From DATBHW01 sp035307385 (GTDB lineage Bacteria; Chloroflexota; Ktedonobacteria; Ktedonobacterales; DATBGS01), in assembly GCA_035307385.1 (NCBI GenBank), contig DATGID010000037.1:62001-126000 (forward strand): 64,000 nucleotides of DNA, given 5' to 3'. Positions 26,462 to 35,829 of the stretch are shown piece after piece. The first letter of the stretch is position 1; each line of letters begins with the position of its first letter. Both the position numbers and the translations under genes were made by a program. The notes beneath the pieces were generated by a model. That model was not told the origin of the DNA. It made no database searches and saw only the letters and a list, made by a program, of their open reading frames with translations.

Positions 26462-27508
26462 ATGCTGACCTATATCGTCCGGCGGCTGCTCATCGCTATT
26501 CCCGTGTTTCTGGGGATTACGGTGCTGCTGTATGTTCTGGTGAGCATCACCCCCGCTGGCGGTCCGCTGGCGGCCTATCTTGGCCCCGGCAAACATATTT
26601 CCGCGCAGCAGTTGGCGGTGCTGCGCGCGAAGTTTGGGCTTGACCAGCCCATCCCGGTGCGCTATGTGAAGTGGCTTGGCGCGCTGGTGCGCGGCGATCT
26701 GGGCTATTCCACGCAGACGGGTGCGCCAGTCCTCCAGGAGATCGAAAACCGGCTTCCGGCGACGATCTTGCTGATTGGGACTGCGTTTCTGGTGCAAGAG
26801 TTGATCGCCATTCCGCTAGGTGTCTTCTCGGCCTTGCGCCGTTATTCCCTCTTTGACCAGGTGTTTACGGTTCTCAACTATATGCTCTACTCCTTGCCAA
26901 CCTTCTGGTATGGCTTGATGCTGATTATTCTTTTTGGTGTGGTCATCAGGGTGCCCGATCCGGACAACCCAGGCTACACCAGAGGTTTGCTGCCGTTCTC
27001 CGGCATGGTGAACTTACGCGAATCACCGCCGTTTGGCACTGCTGATTATGGAGCGTACTTTGCGGCGCATCCCTTCACGGCACTGGGCGATCTGGCTGCG
27101 CATCTGGCGCTGCCGGTGCTGGTGCTGGCGACAGTAGGTGTCGCCGCTGATAGCCGCTTTATGCGCGCCAGCATGCTGGATGTCATCAACATGGACTATA
27201 TCCGCACGGCGCGCGCCAAGGGCTTGCCGGAACGGGTAGTCATCTGGAAGCATGCCATGTGTAATGCCATTTTGCCGGTCATCACCAATATTGGCCTGCA
27301 ACTGCCGATCTTGCTGGGTGGGGCGATTGTGACCGAGCAGATTTTCTCCTGGCCGGGCATGGGGTCGTTCTACGTGCAGGCGGCCAGCGCTGGCGATTAT
27401 CCGGTGGTCGTGGCCTATACCAGCCTGCTCGCGGCGGCGACCATCCTTGCCAACCTGCTGACCGACCTGTCGTATGCGTTTGTGGACCCACGCATCCGTT
27501 ATAGCTGA
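26462..27508 (+). CDS. ABC transporter permease, DppB/OppB type
   Basis: A 348-residue inner-membrane permease with six predicted helices. It starts MLTYIVRRLLIAIPVFLGIT, as DppB-type proteins do, and contains the EAA-loop region MDYIRTARAKGLPERVVIWKHAMCNAILPV that contacts the ATPases. A GAGGAGGGCGCT site precedes the ATG. Its family imports peptides, nickel or oligosaccharides. The partner permease follows after 29 bases, but no binding protein or ATPase gene is present nearby. Confidence 0.93.
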   Translation: MLTYIVRRLLIAIPVFLGITVLLYVLVSITPAGGPLAAYLGPGKHISAQQLAVLRAKFGLDQPIPVRYVKWLGALVRGDLGYSTQTGAPVLQEIENRLPATILLIGTAFLVQELIAIPLGVFSALRRYSLFDQVFTVLNYMLYSLPTFWYGLMLIILFGVVIRVPDPDNPGYTRGLLPFSGMVNLRESPPFGTADYGAYFAAHPFTALGDLAAHLALPVLVLATVGVAADSRFMRASMLDVINMDYIRTARAKGLPERVVIWKHAMCNAILPVITNIGLQLPILLGGAIVTEQIFSWPGMGSFYVQAASAGDYPVVVAYTSLLAAATILANLLTDLSYAFVDPRIRYS

Positions 27509-27537
27509 CGTGCCCGGTTGCCACTCGGGAGGAAGCA

Positions 27538-28626
27538 ATGCCCGATACCCAGAGTCCCGCTCCAGAAACAGATGCTCCTATTATCCCTGGTGTCCCTGGC
27601 ACGGGTGCGGGCGGCGTTGGTGGCCCGCTTGGCGCCAGCGCCACTGAGCGTGATCTGGCGTCTGGAATCGTCGAGCCAGGACTGCGCCTCGAGTACCAGG
27701 ATGAAGGTGCAGCCGTCCAGCACCTGTCGCAGATGAAGCTGGTCTGGAGCCGGTTTCGCCGCCACCGCCTCGCGCTCGTCGGCACGGTTATCCTGAGTGT
27801 GATCGTTTTTCTGGCGGTGTTTGCGCCTTTTCTGACGCATACCGCGCCGGATACGGCGCACCTGGAGTGGGTTGATTTCCAGACCGGCGCCACTGGCCCA
27901 ACGCTGGCGAACTTTCCTGATCGCATCATGGGGGTCGATACGATTGGGCACAGCGTCTGGTCTGGAGTCATTTATGGGGCGCGTGTCTCGCTGCTGATTG
28001 GGGTTGTCGCCTCGCTGCTGACGGTGGTGATTGGCACGATGCTAGGCGCGATCAGCGGCTATTTTGGTGGCGCCGTGGATTTGCTGCTTCAGCGCCTGAC
28101 GGATATGGTGTTGTCGATTCCGTTCTTGCCCCTGATGATTGCGCTTTCGGCGATTGTGCTCCATAATCCGGCGCTGCATCAAAATGTCGGCTTCATCGTG
28201 ACGTTTGTCATTCTGGCATTTACTGGGCTTGGTTGGCCGGGTGTCACGCGCATAGTGCGCACCTATTACTTGACCCTGCGCGAGCAGCAATTTGTTGAGG
28301 CTGCCAGAGCGTTGGGAACAAGTGATCTGCACATCATATTCCGCCACATTCTCCCGAACGCGCTCAGCCCAATCATGGTGCTGTTCACGTTGTATGCCGC
28401 GTCCTTTATGACGCTGGAGGCGACGCTGGATTTCCTGGGGCTGGGGATCGCGTTCCCGCCCACGCCAACCTGGGGCAATATGCTGACCAACGCCCAGGAT
28501 GAATTGCTCATCGGCCATTGGTGGTGGGCCACGTTTCCTGGTCTGTTGCTGCTGCTGACGGTGCTGGCGATCAACTGGATTGGCGATGGCCTGCGTGACG
28601 CGCTGGATGTGCGCGATCAGGGGTAA
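27538..28626 (+). CDS. ABC transporter permease, DppC/OppC type
   Basis: 362 residues with a longer cytosolic N-terminus (about 75 residues, Pro/Gly-rich) before the first helix (ALVGTVILSVIVFLAVFAPF). The core is typical of DppC: DTIGHSVWSGVIYGARVSLLIG, the EAA loop RVVRTYYLTLREQQFVEAARALGTSDLHIIFRHILPN (with IVRTYY), and ATLDFLGLGIAFPPTPTWGNML. GGGAGGAAGCA precedes the ATG. It pairs with the DppB-type gene upstream. Confidence 0.93.
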   Translation: MPDTQSPAPETDAPIIPGVPGTGAGGVGGPLGASATERDLASGIVEPGLRLEYQDEGAAVQHLSQMKLVWSRFRRHRLALVGTVILSVIVFLAVFAPFLTHTAPDTAHLEWVDFQTGATGPTLANFPDRIMGVDTIGHSVWSGVIYGARVSLLIGVVASLLTVVIGTMLGAISGYFGGAVDLLLQRLTDMVLSIPFLPLMIALSAIVLHNPALHQNVGFIVTFVILAFTGLGWPGVTRIVRTYYLTLREQQFVEAARALGTSDLHIIFRHILPNALSPIMVLFTLYAASFMTLEATLDFLGLGIAFPPTPTWGNMLTNAQDELLIGHWWWATFPGLLLLLTVLAINWIGDGLRDALDVRDQG

Positions 28627-28753
28627 GATGTTGTCGCTTCTCTTGCTCCACAAAAGTTGAGGGCTTGCAAAAAAGCCGTCGGTGAAACGCTTGACATTCC
28701 CGCGCCAGTGCGGTATGCTTATTAGGCGAGAAATATGGGTGCTCTCGCTGCCT

Positions 28754-28826
28754 GTGCCCGTAGCTCAGTGGATAGAGCGTTGGCCTGCGGAGCCAAAGGC
28801 CGCTGGTTCGAATCCAGTCGGGCACG
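28754..28826 (+). tRNA. tRNA-Arg, anticodon GCG
   Basis: A complete 73-base cloverleaf without encoded CCA. Acceptor arms are GTGCCCG/CGGGCAC, D-stem GCTC/GAGC, anticodon stem TTGGC/GCCAA with loop CTGCGGA, variable loop of 5, T-arm with the loop TTCGAAT, and discriminator G. The anticodon read from the loop is GCG, pairing with the Arg codon CGC (and CGU by wobble). Most bacteria read these with ACG converted to ICG. Confidence 0.93.
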
Positions 28827-28831
28827 CCGTC

Positions 28832-28870
28832 GCCTACAAAATGGGTAATTCCATTCTGTAGGCTTTTTTG
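28832..28870 (+). terminator. Intrinsic terminator of the tRNA gene
   Basis: The arms at 28832-28844 and 28851-28863 form a 13-bp stem with one mismatch near the centre and a 6-base loop, followed directly by TTTTTTG. This is the clearest classical terminator in the first half of the window. It ends 4 bases before the recombinase stop codon on the other strand. Confidence 0.85.
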
Positions 28871-28874
28871 TTTC

Positions 28875-30485
28875 TTAACTTTGGTTGTGTCGCTGCCATT
28901 GTGTAGTAAACAGCATTCCAGGAGTTTCTTGACGCCCTACCACTCCCCTCGCTAGGCGTAAAACTGGTAACCAGACTAAGCGTGGCTTGATCGCCGCTAT
29001 CATCTTGTGTTCCAAATCATAATATAGGCCCCCAGCTTCCAGGAGCAAGGTCACCATCTCACGCCGTTCTTCTGGCGTGGCGAACTCCCACAAGGCTGCT
29101 ATCCCTGGCAAGCGTTCACCAGCCTCCAAGATAGCCTCCAAACTCAGCCCGTCTTGGGTGGAGAGACTAAGCCGCCCTAACGCCAGCTCTACGGCGGCAA
29201 CCTCTGCCCGCATTTCTTCATCATCTATAAACCCTTCGCGATGTTGCTTCAATATACGTGTGCGTTTGAGTCGTAGCCGTTCTCGCTCACGTGCAATATC
29301 AACACGCTCGACTCCAGCCAGTTCCATCACGGTCACTACCCGACGGCGTACCTCTTCCCTCCAAGAATCAGCTAGATTGAGGGCGGCAAGCCATTCTCCA
29401 AACTGGCGCTGTACTAAATCCACACGTACCGTCAGGTATCCGCCTGCTGGACAAGGAAGCTTGCGCAGTTTGGCAACATCCTTGTAGTACCAATACTGCC
29501 CAATCTTCCCTACACCACGTAAGGTCAGCCCACAGTGGATGTCAACAATATAGCCAGCGAATTCATAGAAATGTCTGGCTTGTTCGGCCCGATGCGGTGC
29601 AGAATAATTTAACCGAGTAAGCTCACGTATCTTCTGCCATTCGTCCATCGTGAAAGCCGCTGAGTGCGGTCCCCGATGCCGCTGACCGTGATAGAGGACC
29701 GTTCCCCGGTCATCATCAGGAGCAAAAGCGGCGTAGAACTCATTGCGCAAGATGAGATTGATCGTGTCCTTGGTAAAGAGTCGTGCTTTATTCTGTTTCC
29801 CTCCGGTTCGATAGCCAGCCGCATTGATCTGCTCAGCGATCCGCTCAGCTCCTAGCCCCTGCATCCGTAGCTCGCCCATCAGCCGCAATCCTGGAAATGT
29901 GTCTGGATCGTGCTCCGGAGATAATTTCGGACCGGTCGCCCGATAGCCAAAGGGAATGTCACCGTTGTACAGTCCCTGGGCTGCTCGTTCGGATTTGCCC
30001 TTGCTGATATGTTTGGCGATCATATCAGAGAAATAGGCGGCAAAAGCGGCCAGGATGGTCAGTTGCAGCTTGCCCTCTGGTGTCGAGTAATCAATATGTT
30101 CGGTGAGGGAAACAAACGCGCAGTGCTTTTCAACCAGGATGCGGAAGGTCTGAAGAGTGACCATCACGTTGCGCGACCAGCGATCCAGGGTATGGACAAT
30201 GATCATCTGCACCCGTCCCACTTCCACTTCCTCTAAGAGGCGCCGGAAGGCAGGACGTTTGGCAATCTGTTCTCCACGAGCTGAAAGCTCATCATCTTCA
30301 AAGAAGATCGGTTCCGATAGACCTCGCCGCTGGCATTCTTCCCGAATTGCGCGCTTTTGTGCATCGATGCTGAAGTTGTCTTTCTGCATGTGGCTTGAGC
30401 GGCGTACGTAGCCAGCAACTACCATAGCTAGTTGAGGATGCTGGCCGCAAGTATTCAGCGGTCGCTTCCATGATATCTTGATCAT
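28875..30485 (-). CDS. Large serine site-specific recombinase
   Basis: 536 residues. The N-terminal resolvase domain shows AGYVRRSSHMQKDNFSIDAQ (nucleophile Ser in RRSS), VHTLDRWSRN and LAAFAAYFSDMIAKHISKGK. A Recombinase domain follows (GDIPFGYRATGP...RNEFYAAF). A reduced zinc-ribbon-like region has only two obvious Cys (DIHCGL and KLPCPAGG), and a helical tail (about 395-440) resembles the usual coiled coil. Such enzymes integrate phages and islands. The stop lies just past the tRNA terminator, so it marks the island edge. ATG 30485 is given; ATG 30425 (removing 20 residues) also fits, and neither has a strong ribosome binding site. Confidence 0.92.
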   Translation of the reverse strand: MIKISWKRPLNTCGQHPQLAMVVAGYVRRSSHMQKDNFSIDAQKRAIREECQRRGLSEPIFFEDDELSARGEQIAKRPAFRRLLEEVEVGRVQMIIVHTLDRWSRNVMVTLQTFRILVEKHCAFVSLTEHIDYSTPEGKLQLTILAAFAAYFSDMIAKHISKGKSERAAQGLYNGDIPFGYRATGPKLSPEHDPDTFPGLRLMGELRMQGLGAERIAEQINAAGYRTGGKQNKARLFTKDTINLILRNEFYAAFAPDDDRGTVLYHGQRHRGPHSAAFTMDEWQKIRELTRLNYSAPHRAEQARHFYEFAGYIVDIHCGLTLRGVGKIGQYWYYKDVAKLRKLPCPAGGYLTVRVDLVQRQFGEWLAALNLADSWREEVRRRVVTVMELAGVERVDIARERERLRLKRTRILKQHREGFIDDEEMRAEVAAVELALGRLSLSTQDGLSLEAILEAGERLPGIAALWEFATPEERREMVTLLLEAGGLYYDLEHKMIAAIKPRLVWLPVLRLARGVVGRQETPGMLFTTQWQRHNQS

Positions 30486-31092
30486 CCTGGACCACCAGGA
30501 TGCCTATCGCTGCCATTCGCTGACGAAACCCTCCTGTCAACTGGTGTTGGTGTCCATATGGTTGTTTTGGATTGTAACACAGGACCAAGCTGCTTGGCTT
30601 GTTTGTTCACCTGCTACCAAGCAATAGACCGGAGTGCCCACAGACGCTCAAGCAGAGGAATGGCGAATATGATACCGGCAAATGAAACCACCGCTCTGGA
30701 TTACTTGGACGATCGCGCCATCAGGTTCGAGCATCTGGCAAACGAAGATAGACGGGCAGATCCAGGTGGCCAGGATGATCGCGAGCAAGCGCCGCTAAAA
30801 GCTCTGTTGTCATCCATTCGATGCCCTGAGTATTGGTCAGCACGTAACCAGCTCCAATGCGGCTATGTGTTCGAGACACTGAAGTCAGTTTTGCGAGACG
30901 ATCTAAAGCGTGCACCTCAAGGCTGCAAGCTGCTGACGCCAAGCCTCGCAGAGGCTCCCTACCCAGGCGGGCGCGGCGTTCTTTCTGGCCCCGGATGGGA
31001 TTGTGGGCTGGAGGCTCTCTAGAGGCGCGCCTAAAGCGCACCTGTCGAAAAGTCTTGCGTATGACGCTTGGGCATCCGCCGAGCCGCTTTCC
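30486..31092. other. Region without an assignable gene between recombinase and FtsX gene
   Basis: A minus-strand frame from 30516 to about 30450 encodes MAAIGILVVQDDQDIMEA, very like the start of a response-regulator receiver domain. It has an AGGAGG upstream but runs out into the recombinase gene, so it is a remnant. A 154-codon plus-strand frame (30558-31022) and a 106-codon minus-strand frame (30721-31041) overlap each other, match nothing I know and have no good start sites. The region looks like insertion debris. Confidence 0.5.
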
Positions 31093-34000
31093 CTAATCGG
31101 CATTGAGCCGCAGCGTCTGCCCAAGCGAGGGTCGCGAGACGACCCGTGCCATCAGCCCAATGGCCAACGCGCAGATGACCACCAGCGCCGCAAAGACTAC
31201 CAGGAGCAGACTGGGAACCACGATCTGGGTCGGCAACAGCTGCTGAAGGTTGTAGAACGAGCCGCTGGTGGTGGTACTCGCCTCATTCGGCGCCCCGGTA
31301 AAGACGAGCGCTGGTACCATCGTCCCGGCGAGGACCGCGCCAAACGCTGCCCCCAGAACGATAGCCGTTGCGTACACAACACCTTGCTCCCACGTCAACA
31401 TACTGGCGAGCTGGCCTGGCGTAGTGCCTAACGCGCGGAGGACCGCAAAATTCGTCAGGCGGGTGCGCGCACTGAGCCAGGACGCGAGCAAGTCGCCTAC
31501 GAGCGCCAGCAGCAGCGTCGCGGCTGTTCCCAGAATCAAAACATCCAGCAGCGCCAGATAGAGCGGGTCTTGCTCCAGGGTGTGCAGGTTGGCCCGCCGA
31601 TCAAGGAGGGGATTGAGCGCCAGCGGGCCACTGGTCAATGCGGCACGTATCTTCGTCAGCACTGCCGGGTCATCGCTGGTCCGCAGCCAGACAGTATTCA
31701 CCGGGAGCCTCGCTGTCCCCAGGTTGAGCGGGAAGACAGACGCCAGGCTTGGATAATCGATCAGCACGCCTCCAGGCACCGTCGTGTCGCTGCTACTCCC
31801 GGTATCCAGGCTATCTGCCACGCCAGGCAAGTGGGTGGCCTCTGCCACTGCGCGGAACGAAACCTCGCTGCCATTGACTCCGAGCAGAAAGTCCATCCCC
31901 ATATGGAGATGAAACCGTTGCCACGTCAGTTGATCCACCACTGCCGGAATGGTCCCACTTCCGATGGCGGACGAGCGCCCGGCGATCAAGGGCTGCAGCA
32001 GCGCTGACACCGGCTGGCTGGAGTCCTGATCGGTCCAGATGGCGGTCTGCGCGTAGGTGGCAGCGTCGACGGCCTGAATCGACACTGTATACTGCCCGGA
32101 GGTATCTGAGCCATTGGTCACATAGCCCAGCGTCGCCGAGGTGACGCCTGGAATGGCCCGATAGGCAGCCGTCTGTTTTGCCAGCGAGAACGCATCACCT
32201 GCTTGCACAGGTATGCCGCTGAAGTCCGCGCCCACCTCATAGGCGGCAACCGCTTGCAGGTGCTGGGTCTCTGAGGTCATGAAGATGAGGGCAAAGCTGG
32301 CAAAGCCGCTGGAGAGCGCTAGCAGCAAGATCATCTGCACCGCCAGGCGTGGCGCGCGGGCGATCTGTGCCACCGCCAGCATGGGGGCTGCCGCAGGACG
32401 TCGGCTCGTGATTCGGACAATGCTCTCCAAGAGGCGTGGGAAGAAGCGCAGAAAGAGCAGCAGCCCGGCAATTACCAGAAAGGTGGGTGCCACCAGCGCC
32501 AGCGGATTGGCAACCACTACCGCCGTCTGGGTATCCGACTCAGCAGTGTTCACGTAGAGCGAGAAGAGAAACCCGGTGAGCGCGATGATCACCGCAATCA
32601 CATCGAGGTATAGGCGCTGCCAGAACGGTTGACGGGTTGAGCGTGTCGCTTCCCGCCGCATCTCCAGCACATTGCGGCTGGTCGATCTCCAGATGGAGAG
32701 CAACATCGCACCCACCACGCACACTGCCGCCACCAGTGTGTAGGCTCCCACTGGAAGTGCGCTCATCAGCGGATGCTGCGCGAGGACATTCTGCGCCTGC
32801 TGATCGGCGGGGCTGAGGGTCCCTTTGACCAGCAAGCTGGCCGTCAGCAGCGCCAACCACGGTCCCACCAGGACGGACAGCCCCGCGAGGGCGACACCTT
32901 GCGCGGCAAACACCCCAAAGATGTGGCGATGGCTGGCTCCGCGACTGCGCAGCAGCGCAATGACCTCAGCCTGGCGCTCCACCAGCAGGCTCGCCATCAT
33001 GCTCACGAAGAAGAGGATCAGCCCCCCTACTTGCAGCAGCAGCAGTGTCACTGGAATGGTGACCACCGAGAGACGGGACTGAAACTGGTCCAATAAGCCC
33101 GTCCCTGGCCAGTTCCCCAGGACAGCGCCAGAAAACTGGATGTTAGCCACGTCGCCGTCGGTTGGGCTGGCGTCAAGTTGGGCCTGCGTCGCCTGGATGC
33201 GCCCAATGAGATCATCCAACTGAGGAGTCCCAATCGCTGAGACATTCAGATGATAGTGCCAGTACAGCAGGGGTCCTGCATAGTCGATGAAAGGAGTCCC
33301 AGCTCGCACGACACCAGTGGCGCTCAGCTGCTGCATCTGATACAGAAATCCATCCGTAGCCATAAGCGCTGAAAAAGCAGAAGGCGCCTTTCCTTGCGCT
33401 CCTGTTGGATCAAGTTGTTGACCGTCCCAAAACGCATCGCTCTGGTTGGGGACGATGATACCCGCTATTTGCAACGGCATCTCTACGCGCAATTGCTCGC
33501 CTTCTGGGGTGACGGGGTTGACAAAAAAGAGGTCCACCGTGACCTGCGCCCCCACATCGACGTGGAGATAGGTAGCCGTCTGCTGGGTGATGGCAATCTG
33601 TAAGATGGGACTCTGCGCCTGGGGCAGCCGCCCGCGCACCAGTTGGAGGTGCTGTGTCGCCTCCTGTATTGGCGCTCCATAGACTGAGAGTTCAGCGCTT
33701 CTATCTACGCTTGGGGCCGCAATATTGAGCTGCGACAGGTGGATAAAGAGGTCGCTCCTGGGCTGAAGATACGCGCCGAGCTGCTGCTGCATGACGGCAT
33801 TCAACTCTTGATAGTCCCGATCCACTGTGTCAGGATAGACGACATGCCCATACCCCTGGATGGTGAGTTCCGCGCTCTGCGGCGTGGCGTTGAGCGTCCC
33901 ACGCAGCCCGGCGGTCAGAGCGATCTCGGAATAGAGCGGCACCGTGCAGACCACCGTCACGGCGGCGAGCATGCCAATCCCGGTCAGGACCAGCAGACCC

Positions 34001-34095
34001 CAGGTGCGCCGGATGCGCCAGCGGGCGAGGATCATCATAGAAGCAAACGCTGATTGGGTGCGGGAACGGGCGGGCGTACGGGATACCTGGGCCAT
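31093..34095 (-). CDS. FtsX-family ABC transporter permease, 1000 aa
   Basis: A large permease with an N-terminal helix (about 25-50, GLLVLTGIGMLAAVTVVCTV), a long extracytoplasmic region, then two FtsX/MacB-type domains. The first, near 330-480, includes LLVERQAEVIALLRSRGASHRHIFGVFAAQG. The second, near 870-1000, includes FAVLRALGTTPGQLASMLTWEQG. This duplicated layout is that of LolC/E- or macrolide-exporter-like permeases of Gram-positive type. The ATG at 34095 has GAGGAGG 5 bases upstream; an in-frame start at 34179 is unsupported. No cognate ATPase gene is adjacent, which is unusual for this family. Confidence 0.88.
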   Translation of the reverse strand: MAQVSRTPARSRTQSAFASMMILARWRIRRTWGLLVLTGIGMLAAVTVVCTVPLYSEIALTAGLRGTLNATPQSAELTIQGYGHVVYPDTVDRDYQELNAVMQQQLGAYLQPRSDLFIHLSQLNIAAPSVDRSAELSVYGAPIQEATQHLQLVRGRLPQAQSPILQIAITQQTATYLHVDVGAQVTVDLFFVNPVTPEGEQLRVEMPLQIAGIIVPNQSDAFWDGQQLDPTGAQGKAPSAFSALMATDGFLYQMQQLSATGVVRAGTPFIDYAGPLLYWHYHLNVSAIGTPQLDDLIGRIQATQAQLDASPTDGDVANIQFSGAVLGNWPGTGLLDQFQSRLSVVTIPVTLLLLQVGGLILFFVSMMASLLVERQAEVIALLRSRGASHRHIFGVFAAQGVALAGLSVLVGPWLALLTASLLVKGTLSPADQQAQNVLAQHPLMSALPVGAYTLVAAVCVVGAMLLSIWRSTSRNVLEMRREATRSTRQPFWQRLYLDVIAVIIALTGFLFSLYVNTAESDTQTAVVVANPLALVAPTFLVIAGLLLFLRFFPRLLESIVRITSRRPAAAPMLAVAQIARAPRLAVQMILLLALSSGFASFALIFMTSETQHLQAVAAYEVGADFSGIPVQAGDAFSLAKQTAAYRAIPGVTSATLGYVTNGSDTSGQYTVSIQAVDAATYAQTAIWTDQDSSQPVSALLQPLIAGRSSAIGSGTIPAVVDQLTWQRFHLHMGMDFLLGVNGSEVSFRAVAEATHLPGVADSLDTGSSSDTTVPGGVLIDYPSLASVFPLNLGTARLPVNTVWLRTSDDPAVLTKIRAALTSGPLALNPLLDRRANLHTLEQDPLYLALLDVLILGTAATLLLALVGDLLASWLSARTRLTNFAVLRALGTTPGQLASMLTWEQGVVYATAIVLGAAFGAVLAGTMVPALVFTGAPNEASTTTSGSFYNLQQLLPTQIVVPSLLLVVFAALVVICALAIGLMARVVSRPSLGQTLRLNAD

Positions 34096-34503
34096 TTTGA
34101 CCTCCTCAAGAGAGCAGTGCATTTCCTTTCCACCAAACACGACTGCATCCAGGCAGGGTTCACCGAGAGCAGCCGTCACCTGGCCTGTTCGCGCTCTTAG
34201 AACGCTTCACAAGACCGGCGTACGCCGAGTGCCGGCCATTCGTAGTACCATGCGCGCCAGGATTTTGTGAGGCACGCTTTGCCAGCACCGGCATGCGCTT
34301 GGGGGGCTTGGCGGCCAGCGAATTGTTGACCAGTCCACCATCGTCACGCCTGGCACCTGGCCTGTCGCTTGCACATACCTGATCGCGCCGGTGCCCACAC
34401 ACAGGTGGCTGCGTGGGATGACAGAGAGCGACCCCTTCATAGCTTTCCAAGGTCAGAAGAGCGATCCGCTTGGTTTGAACTGACCTATTTGCTCGCCTCC
34501 TGT
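34096..34503. other. Intergenic region without a gene
   Basis: Only shadow frames are present. A 12-base palindrome CGGCGTACGCCG lies at 34216-34227. No promoter with a consensus spacing was found for the FtsX gene. Confidence 0.5.
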
Positions 34504-35772
34504 TCAGCTGACCCCAGTGATCTGGATGGCCGTCATTGGTCCCTCTGGTAACACGGCGAGGCGGCTTGATCCCGGCATATGAGTGACTAATCGATGCACT
34601 GTTGCTTGTAAATCGGGAGCGGGGGTGAGCAGTGCTGCCTCGACGAGCGGGTCTGGGAGGCTCGAATGGAGAAACACCTGCGCCCGTTGTTGCACCAGGG
34701 CTTGCTTTTGGACTTGCCACTGATCGGGAAGTGTGACCTTAGAAGAATGCAGGTGTTCCATCAGAAGTTGGGGACTGGTGGCGGCTCGTAACAGGTGTTC
34801 GTAATGACTGTGTGCTGGCAACCCATCGCGGCATTCGGCCACTAGCACAATCGCGCCCCCCGGACGGACCAACCGCGCCGCAGCCGTCATGCCCTTGACG
34901 CTTTGATAGAGATTCTGATCCAGCGGATAGCCAGCATTACTGGTCACGACCACATCAAACCCACCTGCATTAACGCCTGAGGCCGTTGATGCGAGTACGT
35001 CACATCCAGCGCGATGGGCCTGGAGGTAGTGGCCCGCGAAGATACCAGTAATCTGGTGCTCTGGGTTGAGGGTCACGTTGATCAAAAATTCTGGCGGACA
35101 GAGCGCCACTGCGGTGCAAATGCCTTGATGGATGGGATTCTCATCGAGAGCCATCCACGTCGAACCGGGATGATCGATGAGGGGCGCGCTATGGAGGGCC
35201 TGAATGGTTGATAGTCCTGCTAGCCCTGGGATGACGCCTTTGGGGCCGCCAGAATAGCCAGCAAAGAAATGTGGTTCAATAAACCCGATCACAATGCGCA
35301 CCTGCGCCAGAAGATACCGGCGATTGACCCAGACAGGCACTCCCGCAGCCGTGGTGCCTACGAGGGCCAGGCTCGACGCATCCGCTGCATCGTGATTGCT
35401 GATCGCTATCGTTTCGACCACCTCGTCCCCAAGCAGCGCCTGCAACTCTTCGCGGGTCATCGCTCGATGGGAGCCGGTTCCCACGAGAATCACGATCTGT
35501 TCACGTGGGATATTCGCCAGCGCCTTGAGCAGCCAGGGCACGAGCAGATGGTTAGGAGTAGGGCGGGTGCCATCAGAGATAACAATGACGACCTGATCCT
35601 TCGGACCAACCAAGTCCACCAGCGCTGGCGTGCCGATGGGGTGCTCGATAGCAGTATCAAAGGACGCATGTGGATCAGCGAGCGCGGCTAATGGCTGTGA
35701 ACGCACCACGACGGTGTCATCGGGAACCGTCACGATACGTGTTTGGGTGCCATACGGCAATGCAACCTCCAT
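34504..35772 (-). CDS. LarA-family nickel-pincer racemase/epimerase
   Basis: 422 residues of the lactate racemase LarA family (DUF2088). Seen motifs: VIVISDGTRPTP, ILVGTGSHRAMTREE, ISNHDA, IEPHFFAGYSGGPKGVIPGLAG (the His and Lys that hold the pincer cofactor and substrate) and MALDENPIH. LarA interconverts D- and L-lactate; relatives epimerise other 2-hydroxy acids. The AAGGAAGG site precedes the ATG. LarB, LarC and LarE cofactor genes are not in the window. It is the last gene of a minus-strand sugar-acid cluster, 57 bases after the SDR gene. Confidence 0.9.
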   Translation of the reverse strand: MEVALPYGTQTRIVTVPDDTVVVRSQPLAALADPHASFDTAIEHPIGTPALVDLVGPKDQVVIVISDGTRPTPNHLLVPWLLKALANIPREQIVILVGTGSHRAMTREELQALLGDEVVETIAISNHDAADASSLALVGTTAAGVPVWVNRRYLLAQVRIVIGFIEPHFFAGYSGGPKGVIPGLAGLSTIQALHSAPLIDHPGSTWMALDENPIHQGICTAVALCPPEFLINVTLNPEHQITGIFAGHYLQAHRAGCDVLASTASGVNAGGFDVVVTSNAGYPLDQNLYQSVKGMTAAARLVRPGGAIVLVAECRDGLPAHSHYEHLLRAATSPQLLMEHLHSSKVTLPDQWQVQKQALVQQRAQVFLHSSLPDPLVEAALLTPAPDLQATVHRLVTHMPGSSRLAVLPEGPMTAIQITGVS

Positions 35773-35829
35773 GACGCCTTCCTTCTTTTTTTGTCCTATG
35801 GTGCTTTTACAGCAGCGCGTGAGCAGGAC

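Noticed and set aside
30558..31022. 154-codon plus-strand frame between recombinase and FtsX genes
   Set aside because: Poor start context, overlapped by a minus-strand frame of similar length, and composition unlike the neighbouring genes.
34160..34720. 186-codon minus-strand frame
   Set aside because: Arg/Pro/Ser-rich shadow of the LarA-like gene with no ribosome binding site.
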